Positions 5,931 through 10,876 of a stretch of 10,876 nucleotides of DNA are shown piece by piece (the stretch's first letter is position 1; every line of letters begins with the position of its first letter). The DNA comes from Rikenellaceae bacterium (GTDB lineage Bacteria; Bacteroidota; Bacteroidia; Bacteroidales; UBA932). The notes beneath the pieces are model-generated. The model was not told the origin of the DNA, ran no database searches, and worked only from the letters and a program-made list of their open reading frames with translations. The DNA lies in NCBI GenBank assembly GCA_900769905.1, contig CAAGIL010000012.1, positions 1 to 10,876 on the forward strand. Reading direction: 5' to 3'. A program made the translations under genes and the position numbers.

Positions 5931-6829
5931 CGGTCATAATTCCTGAAGGTTCAATCCGGCAGCCGGACGAGGAGCTCGGCCTCAACGAACAGGGGCTGCG
6001 CACCTGGCGCGTTTCATTCAAGGGTGATTATGTCTCGCTCAGAACAAAATCCCTCGGCTACAGGCAGGGACAGACATTCGAAGATGGCTTTCTGCGCAGC
6101 TTTACCCTATCAAGGATCTCCGGCGGATACGGCATGCTGACCCTGGCCCTGACGCCGCCGGAGCCTGCTTCAGAGGACGGCGGCGGAGGATCCGGCACTG
6201 GTGGCGACAATCCCGTCAAGGACATCTGGTCCGTCCATGCCGTCCGCAACGACGTCAGCATCATGGCGTACTGCTCGTCCGGACTGAACGGTCCGCAGCG
6301 GGCCGACGTCGAGGCCTGGCAGAAGGAGCCGGACGGCGAGCTCGCCAAGGACTACAAGTACACCGGTACGGACGGCAAGGTCGTGACGATCGACAACGGA
6401 AAGACCAAGGAAATCATCGACAAGATCAAGGCCGGCAAGGACAGCGTCATCAGATTCTACCCCGTCATCACGCGGAAGAGGACCTACGCAGACATCCCGC
6501 CTACAGTCCTCGAGAACCTGGCCTTCATCGATACCCCGAGCGTGCCCAACACGACTACGGGACCCGACACGCCGAACGTGATCAAGGCCCCCCGCGGTCT
6601 CGCCTCCGCCGTCTCGAAATACAACTGGCTCAAGATCGACGATTCGGCGGATGAGCTTCCGAACGGACAGTGGGTCAGGACGGAGGCTTGGATGGGGGTC
6701 CTGACGACCGAGCGGTCCTGGGATCCGAACTTCTACGGCGCTGGAGATGACCGCTGGCCGATGCCTCGCGACACGCAAGGGGAGGCGAGTCAGGGAGGAG
6801 GTTCGAGTGAGGGAGGAGGTTCGAAGTGA
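5921..6829 (+). CDS. Hypothetical tail-tip protein with glycine-rich linkers
   Basis: A 302-residue protein. The ATG at 5921 lies inside the end of the tape-measure gene (10-base overlap), behind an ideal SD AAAGGAGG (5907-5914), six bases away. Residues 1-80 form a beta-rich domain (Thr-Trp-Arg-Val-Ser-Phe-Lys-Gly; Phe-Thr-Leu-Ser-Arg-Ile-Ser-Gly). Residues 86-97 are an acidic Gly-rich linker. Residues 98-190 are a second domain with an Asp-Gly-Lys-Val-Val-Thr-Ile-Asp-Asn-Gly hairpin, and 205-218 a Thr/Pro/Asn linker. Residues 228-280 include several Trp. The extreme C-terminus repeats Gly-Gly-Gly-Ser twice. I do not recognise a family. Following the tape measure, it sits where the distal tail or hub protein would be, but no such motif is seen. 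Confidence 0.6.
   Translation: MAVTVIIPEGSIRQPDEELGLNEQGLRTWRVSFKGDYVSLRTKSLGYRQGQTFEDGFLRSFTLSRISGGYGMLTLALTPPEPASEDGGGGSGTGGDNPVKDIWSVHAVRNDVSIMAYCSSGLNGPQRADVEAWQKEPDGELAKDYKYTGTDGKVVTIDNGKTKEIIDKIKAGKDSVIRFYPVITRKRTYADIPPTVLENLAFIDTPSVPNTTTGPDTPNVIKAPRGLASAVSKYNWLKIDDSADELPNGQWVRTEAWMGVLTTERSWDPNFYGAGDDRWPMPRDTQGEASQGGGSSEGGGSK
6793..6829 (+). repeat. Tandem duplication containing the ribosome binding site and start of the next gene
   Basis: GGGAGGAGGTTCGAGTGA (6793-6810) is followed directly by GGGAGGAGGTTCGAAGTGA (6811-6829); the second copy has one extra A. Each copy carries a strong SD (GGAGGAGG-like) and a GTGA start/stop overlap. Only the second GTG (6826) opens a long frame. In the upstream gene the 18-base unit adds the in-frame Gly-Gly-Gly-Ser repeat at its C-terminus; in the other frame it leaves a decoy start at 6807. 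Confidence 0.75.
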
Positions 6830-7677
6830 CGCCCGGAGCCATCCAGAGACCGTTTCCCGGTCAGTCGGTGAGCGCCCAGTGGGGGGCTGACGTCACCGAC
6901 GCGTGCAACGCGGTCCGCAACGCCGGCTTGCCCGGCATGCTGGCGCGGAACGGCGCGGGCGCGTTCGGCAACGCGCCGCTGCCGGTAAACCAGCGCAACC
7001 GCACGGCGCGCATCCGCCCGAATCTCTTCGAGGTCAGGTGGTTCTCCTCCGCCAACGAAGGTGCCGGTGGATGGGCCGTCTTCCTGATCGGGGGATACGA
7101 CGTCTACATTGACGGTCGACCTGTTGATGCGATCGGCTGCGAAGAGGGGCAGCTGTCGGAGCTCGAAGGCGACGCGTGGGTAGGCTGGTACTTCCTGCCG
7201 AATGAGGTATGGGAAACTGGCGGCGACCTCTGGCTCAACGTCAGGATCCCAAAGCCGAACGAAGAGACGGGCGTGACCGACGAGTACGTCTCCGCCGAGT
7301 TCTCGCAGTCGGAACACGTCGCTGAAGACAAAGACGCATGGTATCAGAGCTATCTGATCGCCTGCTTCGATCGGAGCAAGAAGGCTGATGGGACATACAA
7401 CCAGCCCGTGGTCGAACAGCTTTTCGTCGGAGCCATCGCCCTGTCGTCGGGAACTGCAGCTAAGGCGGAAGAGGGCTACAGCGGATACGTCACATACTAC
7501 GGCCCTGTACGATACGGTCTTCCCGTGGGTGAAGAAACGGGCAGCAGCCGCGACTACAGGTTCTGGCAGGCGTCCACAACGCTGAGATATAAGAACGGGC
7601 GTCTGATCGAGGTCACAGAAAACGACGAAGAAGAGATCTGCGGAACGACGCCAATCTCTGAGGAGGGGCTCTATTAA
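6826..7677 (+). CDS. Hypothetical tail-associated protein, GTG start
   Basis: A 283-residue protein starting at GTG 6826, which overlaps the upstream TGA (6827-6829) and has SD GGGAGGAGG at 6811-6819. It is acidic, rich in Trp, Tyr and Gly, and predicted mainly beta: Trp-Ala-Val-Phe-Leu-Ile-Gly-Gly-Tyr-Asp-Val-Tyr-Ile near residue 83, Trp-Val-Gly-Trp-Tyr-Phe-Leu-Pro near 117, and Leu-Trp-Leu-Asn-Val-Arg-Ile-Pro near 134. There is no signal peptide, coiled coil or enzyme motif. I do not recognise a family. Close linkage on both sides and the aromatic beta-rich composition fit a structural tail-tip component. It ends at TAA 7675-7677, overlapping the proposed AUU start of the next gene. Confidence 0.6.
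   Translation: MTPGAIQRPFPGQSVSAQWGADVTDACNAVRNAGLPGMLARNGAGAFGNAPLPVNQRNRTARIRPNLFEVRWFSSANEGAGGWAVFLIGGYDVYIDGRPVDAIGCEEGQLSELEGDAWVGWYFLPNEVWETGGDLWLNVRIPKPNEETGVTDEYVSAEFSQSEHVAEDKDAWYQSYLIACFDRSKKADGTYNQPVVEQLFVGAIALSSGTAAKAEEGYSGYVTYYGPVRYGLPVGEETGSSRDYRFWQASTTLRYKNGRLIEVTENDEEEICGTTPISEEGLY
7661..7666 (+). promoter_or_regulatory. Strong ribosome binding site in front of a proposed AUU start
   Basis: AGGAGG lies six bases before ATT 7673, ideal spacing. The gene in that frame has no ATG, GTG or TTG between this site and TTG 7769. The site also sits just before the stop of the upstream gene, consistent with a coupled start. Confidence 0.6.
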
Positions 7678-8425
7678 GTACAACGCTGTCATCGATGGAG
7701 TTTCCGACGTAAGGTCGATTCCGAACGACAGGACGACGAACGTCGTCCATAACGACTATCTGACGTTCTTGTTCGGATATCAAGGCGCAGGAGTCCCTGG
7801 AGGCGTCAATGTCGTCGCTCGCGACGGACACCTGTTTCGCGTCGGTCTAATCGTCGGAGCGGCGTACAGATATATCGGAGCGGAGATCGGAGAGCACGTC
7901 GTGGAGGAATTTCTCCATGAGCCGAACGGAACCCCATACGGATCAAGGCAATACGACGACCTCACCGACTTCGGGACGGACGGCGACTTCGAGGTCATTG
8001 CAGACTGGACGAAGACCGAGCAGTTCACAAACGAAGACGGTTCCTACTACTACGTCAGGACCACGGTTGAAACAACGATCATCCTCAAGTTCGCCAAGAA
8101 CACGTTCACGATGACGTTCGACGGGAATGGCGGAGGAGAGATGCCGCCACCGGTGACCTTCAAGATATACGAGTCGTTCGACCTCCCGAGGACAGCGCGC
8201 CGGCGTCACTACAAACTCCTCGGATGGGACACAGACAAGACCGCCCGCTGGCCGCGTTACAGCGTTTCGTCGGCATACCTCAGGTACTTCCCGAGCAAGC
8301 CGAACGACGTCACGCTCTACGCAATCTGGGAATGCATATTCACCTACCTTCCGGTCCGCACCGACGACGGACAGAAGATCGTAATTGGCAAGGACAACAA
8401 GATCATCAGACATGGAGACGAATGA
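7673..8425 (+). CDS. Tail-tip or fibre-like protein with an InlB B-type (Listeria-Bacteroides) repeat; AUU start proposed
   Basis: The frame is open well upstream of the first conventional start (TTG 7769). The 32 codons from ATT 7673 read as ordinary protein (Lys-Tyr-Asn-Ala-Val-Ile-Asp-Gly-Val-Ser, then Asn-Asp-Tyr-Leu-Thr-Phe), and AGGAGG at 7661-7666 is ideally spaced for ATT, so I place the start there (250 residues). Residues about 144-220 (bases 8102-8332) fit the InlB B-repeat pattern: Phe-Thr-Met-Thr-Phe-Asp-Gly-Asn-Gly-Gly, then Leu-Pro, His-Tyr-Lys-Leu-Leu-Gly-Trp-Asp-Thr, and the closing Asp-Val-Thr-Leu-Tyr-Ala-Ile-Trp. These repeats are beta-grasp-like units common in secreted bacterial surface proteins; here the protein has no signal peptide. 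A role in host surface contact is inference. A TTG start at 7769, or a +1 frameshift from the upstream gene, are alternatives. Confidence 0.6.
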   Translation: MKYNAVIDGVSDVRSIPNDRTTNVVHNDYLTFLFGYQGAGVPGGVNVVARDGHLFRVGLIVGAAYRYIGAEIGEHVVEEFLHEPNGTPYGSRQYDDLTDFGTDGDFEVIADWTKTEQFTNEDGSYYYVRTTVETTIILKFAKNTFTMTFDGNGGGEMPPPVTFKIYESFDLPRTARRRHYKLLGWDTDKTARWPRYSVSSAYLRYFPSKPNDVTLYAIWECIFTYLPVRTDDGQKIVIGKDNKIIRHGDE

Positions 8426-8426
8426 C

Positions 8427-9929
8427 ATGAGAGCAAAACTAACCCTGGTCGCGGCCGTCATGCCGCTGTTGATTCACGCCGCCGTCCCGCTCAAGTGGAC
8501 GGTCGAGACGAGCCGCGTCCAGCCCGTCACGTTCGAGGCCTACCATGGCGAGGAGCTGTCCCTTGAAGCCACCTTGCAAAGCTACGGCAAGCCTGTTGCC
8601 GACACCTTACAGGATGTCCGCATCTACTGGCAGACGAACGGCATGGGCTCGGCCTACTGGTCCGCGCCGGCATCCGCATCTGGCAACGTCCTCCGCGCCA
8701 CGTGGACGCCCGCAATGGACACTGGAGCTAATGCCGTCTACGGTTTCATCGGCGTCGCCGGAGAGAATTACCGAGCGTCCTTCCAGCTGCGCATGAGATC
8801 ATCTCCCGGGGCCGCGCCGAACGAACTCGAACTGCCGCGAAAGCACATCGACTTCGCGGAAATCGAGGTCAAGAACGCGCCATGGGCATCAGCCACGATT
8901 GTAAACGCAGTCTCTGCAGCAGCGGACAATGCCCGCATGACCGCCACGAACGCGCTCGCCAATGCGCAGGAGGCGCTCGCCTATGCGAGCAGCGTCTACA
9001 ACTACATGCACGCCGACGAAAATGCCTGGTTCTCGGGGACGAACTACGTCTTTGGAGCGGATGCCGCGTCCCGACACAAGTTCGTCTTCGAGGACGGCAT
9101 GGACCTCGGCACGGTGCCGTGCTCAATGGCGCTCGTCGAGAAGCGGGATGGCGTCAACCAGACGGTCTGGGATCAGCGGGATTGGACGAGCTGGTACTGG
9201 TCGTTCAAGGCTGGACAGCTCCGCGAGGAGATCGCCGCCACGAATGCCGTCATCTACGGCGTGATCGGCGGCAAGGCGGACAAGGCCTGGAGCCATCACA
9301 CCTCCGCGAGCGGCCGTGACAATCCGGACACGACCACAACCTGGGTGGAAACTGAGTCCGTCACCCTCGCGCCAGGCATGGCCTGGGAGACGGTGGCCAC
9401 CGTGAGCGGTTGCTCCTACTGGACGATCGTTGGAGACGGCGCCCGCATCGGTGGAAATAGTACCAATTCTGTCCTCGACATCAAGGACTTCGAGGGCAAC
9501 AGCGTGATGAAGATCACGAAGACGGCATCTTACATGACCTATCTCGAGTGCGGATCGGAGATCTACACCAGCGGACGGGATAATCAGGGCCGCGTCACCT
9601 TCACGATGCGGACAAGCGTCAAGCCGACAGCCGAATTCACGACAGACCTCCACGAGGAATTCGTCGGCGAAGAGGATGCCGCGTGCCCCGCCGTCTTCGA
9701 GTGGGAGAACGTCTCAGCGGGTGTCTGGCGAATCCATTTCCTCGCCAAGCCTGGCGCTTCGGCCTGCTTCGCAAAATTCAAGGTTGAAGTCGAAGGCTCC
9801 ACGACGGTCGAGTACGCGAACGCGCCGACCGTGAACGGCGGACTCATCTTCAACGGCAAGAAGATCGCGCCGGTCATCCCAGCGAGCGCTAAGGTCGGCG
9901 ACACAATCACGTGGAAGGTGGTGCAGTGA
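8427..9929 (+). CDS. Secreted fibre-like protein with possible BppU-like N-terminal domain
   Basis: A 500-residue protein. I choose ATG 8427 (one base after the upstream TGA, GGAG at 8414-8417) because it places a Sec signal peptide at the very N-terminus: Met-Arg-Ala-Lys, a hydrophobic core to Ile16, then His-Ala-Ala, with cleavage likely after residue 18 or 19. An in-frame ATG at 8385 would bury it. Residues 20-125 are beta-rich, with Leu-Gln-Ser-Tyr-Gly-Lys-Pro-Val and Val-Arg-Ile-Tyr-Trp-Gln-Thr-Asn-Gly, resembling phage upper-baseplate (BppU-type) N-terminal domains. Residues 152-198 are an Ala/Asn-rich helix that could form a trimeric coiled coil. Residues 262-290 are a second helix. 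Residues 300-500 are beta-rich, probably the binding region. Five Cys (232, 329, 375, 420, 447) would be compatible with disulphides after export. Fibre function is inferred from layout and position. Confidence 0.6.
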   Translation: MRAKLTLVAAVMPLLIHAAVPLKWTVETSRVQPVTFEAYHGEELSLEATLQSYGKPVADTLQDVRIYWQTNGMGSAYWSAPASASGNVLRATWTPAMDTGANAVYGFIGVAGENYRASFQLRMRSSPGAAPNELELPRKHIDFAEIEVKNAPWASATIVNAVSAAADNARMTATNALANAQEALAYASSVYNYMHADENAWFSGTNYVFGADAASRHKFVFEDGMDLGTVPCSMALVEKRDGVNQTVWDQRDWTSWYWSFKAGQLREEIAATNAVIYGVIGGKADKAWSHHTSASGRDNPDTTTTWVETESVTLAPGMAWETVATVSGCSYWTIVGDGARIGGNSTNSVLDIKDFEGNSVMKITKTASYMTYLECGSEIYTSGRDNQGRVTFTMRTSVKPTAEFTTDLHEEFVGEEDAACPAVFEWENVSAGVWRIHFLAKPGASACFAKFKVEVEGSTTVEYANAPTVNGGLIFNGKKIAPVIPASAKVGDTITWKVVQ

Positions 9930-10450
9930 TGAGGATGAGTCTTAACCGCATCGTCTTCCTGGCCTTCGCCTTGCTCGCCACGGTCTATGCCGGGACAAAG
10001 CCGCAGGTCCCGTGGCGGTTCCAGTTCAATCTGGGGCTGCGCGATGCCGGGTCTGTGTTCGACACGGCAACAGGTACGGCGGAGGCACGCTGGACATACG
10101 ACCAGTCCGTAGCCCTCTACGCTTTCAAGTGGCAGTATCGAATTGATGACGGCGACTGGGTCCAGCTCCCGGATGGCGACGTCTCGACCGGGCAGGCATT
10201 CGCGCACATCGACCTGCCGGAAGGATCGTCGCTGGCCATCCAGTGCTACCCGCAGTATGTCGCCCCTCCCGTCGTTCAAACCAATGGCGTCTACCATCTG
10301 TCGGGCGTGATGCCGGCGATGGACACGGATCCAAACAGTCCAGACTACGTCACGCCGCGCGTCCCGATCAAGACCGACACGGGTGACACGCTGACGCCGA
10401 CTGATAGGCCGCCCGAAACAATCAACACGATGGAGGAATATCATGAATAA
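9929..10450 (+). CDS. Secreted hypothetical protein
   Basis: A 173-residue protein. ATG 9929 shares one base with the upstream TGA (9927-9929) and has AAGGTGG at 9915-9921; a GTG at 9911 is less likely because it would precede the signal peptide. The N-terminus is a clear Sec signal: Met-Arg-Met-Ser-Leu-Asn-Arg, a hydrophobic core Ile-Val-Phe-Leu-Ala-Phe-Ala-Leu-Leu-Ala, and a Val-Tyr-Ala cleavage site near residue 21. The mature part is beta-rich with several Trp/Tyr (Trp-Gln-Tyr-Arg-Ile-Asp-Asp-Gly-Asp-Trp near residue 65). The C-terminal 45 residues are rich in Asp, Pro and Thr and probably disordered. There is no lipobox Cys. I do not recognise a family. Confidence 0.6.
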   Translation: MRMSLNRIVFLAFALLATVYAGTKPQVPWRFQFNLGLRDAGSVFDTATGTAEARWTYDQSVALYAFKWQYRIDDGDWVQLPDGDVSTGQAFAHIDLPEGSSLAIQCYPQYVAPPVVQTNGVYHLSGVMPAMDTDPNSPDYVTPRVPIKTDTGDTLTPTDRPPETINTMEEYHE

Positions 10451-10876
10451 GATCATCACCCTCGGCATTATCGTCCTCGCCCTGCAGGCCCGTTCTGCGG
10501 ACGATCCGAACGCCGTCATCTCCAACCTCGTTACGAAGGCCACGCAAGCCGGATGGAGCGCCGAATCGATGGCCGTCGGCCTCGACCGGCTCGACCGATG
10601 GTATCAGGCGAATCAGGCGAACCAAAAGTACCGCGAGCAGCTGAACGGAAAGTGCCTCTCCGTGGTCACGGACACGAACGCCCTGACGAAGACCTTCACC
10701 TACGAGAACGGCACGGTCTACATCGAGAAGCTCAACAGGAGGACGCCCCGGCCTCTTGAGGAGCGGCTGACGGCCGCAGAACGCAAGGCCAAGAGGGAAG
10801 CTGCAGAGGCCAAGCGCAAGGCCGACCGCATCGCCGTCCTGGAGGATCCCGAGAAGCTAAAATCGGAGATCGAGGC
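10443..10876 (+). CDS. Secreted hypothetical protein with charged helical C-terminus, cut by window end
   Basis: From ATG 10443 the frame is open to the right edge (144 complete codons, no stop). The start overlaps the upstream stop by eight bases (ATGAATAA) and has GGAGG at 10432-10436, six bases away. The N-terminus, Met-Asn-Lys-Ile-Ile-Thr-Leu-Gly-Ile-Ile-Val-Leu-Ala-Leu, is a Sec-type signal, with cleavage probable near Ala16 to Ala19. The mature part has a helical segment with Trp-Tyr-Gln-Ala-Asn-Gln-Ala-Asn-Gln, a short beta stretch (Thr-Phe-Thr-Tyr-Glu-Asn-Gly-Thr-Val-Tyr-Ile) and, from about residue 108, a strongly charged Lys/Arg/Glu/Ala helix that could be a coiled coil. A spanin-like lysis role is possible from this layout but there is no direct support. 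It is not assigned to a family. Confidence 0.6.
   Translation, partial: MNKIITLGIIVLALQARSADDPNAVISNLVTKATQAGWSAESMAVGLDRLDRWYQANQANQKYREQLNGKCLSVVTDTNALTKTFTYENGTVYIEKLNRRTPRPLEERLTAAERKAKREAAEAKRKADRIAVLEDPEKLKSEIE

Noticed and set aside
6807..6809. GTG in the first repeat copy as a gene start
   Set aside because: Its frame closes after about 25 codons with no protein-like content; it is a by-product of the duplication.
6790..7692. Open frame of 300 codons on the - strand
   Set aside because: It is the mirror of the 6826-7677 gene; no SD at its start, Arg/Val/Asp-heavy composition typical of antisense frames, and it would oppose the whole operon.
7769..7771. TTG as the start of the InlB-repeat gene
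   Set aside because: No SD is in front of it, and the 32 upstream codons look coding and connect to an ideal SD at 7661-7666.
8385..8387. ATG 8385 as start of the fibre-like gene
   Set aside because: It lies inside the upstream gene without an SD and would put 14 extra polar residues before a clear signal peptide; ATG 8427 has GGAG and correct spacing.
9911..9913. GTG 9911 as start of the secreted 173-residue protein
   Set aside because: ATG 9929 has the SD-like AAGGTGG, overlaps the upstream stop and begins the signal peptide directly.
9584..10543. Open frame of 319 codons on the - strand near the right end
   Set aside because: It spans three well-formed + strand genes with SDs and signal peptides, so it is a compositional shadow.

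Overview
The window is a densely packed, one-directional stretch of a phage or prophage structural operon, GC-rich and read entirely on the + strand. It runs from inside a probable major capsid gene, through head completion and tail genes, to a set of tail-tip, fibre and secreted proteins. It is cut at both ends: the capsid-like gene is open on the left and the last gene is open on the right. No integrase, terminase, portal, lysis, tRNA, rRNA, CRISPR or IS sequence is visible. The host cannot be named with certainty. The GC-rich codon use, strong Shine-Dalgarno (SD) sites, Sec-type signal peptides and an InlB/Listeria-Bacteroides-type repeat suggest a diderm bacterium; a gut member of the Verrucomicrobiota/Lentisphaerota/Kiritimatiellota group is a guess only.

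Head and connector module (1-3314): a partial capsid-like protein; a head-completion protein resembling the Mu gp36/DUF1320 group; a small helical protein; a Mu gpG-like virion morphogenesis protein; and a MuF-type minor head protein. The MuF protein has an extra C-terminal domain that looks like the phage-borne toxin domains (PBECR/EndoU/colicin-like) found on MuF proteins. Its last codons may be affected by a one-base frame change in a G run.

Tail module (3352-5930): a tail-terminator-like protein, a small tail-tube-like protein, a tail assembly chaperone that appears to be made in two forms by -1 frameshifting at a run of ten A, and a short tape-measure-like protein. No sheath gene is seen, so a non-contractile, siphovirus-like tail is the simplest reading.

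Tail-tip and accessory module (5921-10876): three proteins of unknown function linked by overlapping starts and stops. One appears to start at a rare AUU codon, and that same protein carries the InlB B-type repeat. They are followed by three consecutive genes whose products all begin with Sec-type signal peptides; the first of these resembles a fibre or upper-baseplate protein. Exported proteins at this place in a tail operon are the most unusual feature of the window.

Almost every gene overlaps or closely abuts the next, which implies one polycistronic transcript with translational coupling. The only gap of note is about 90 bases at 3262-3351, after the MuF gene.
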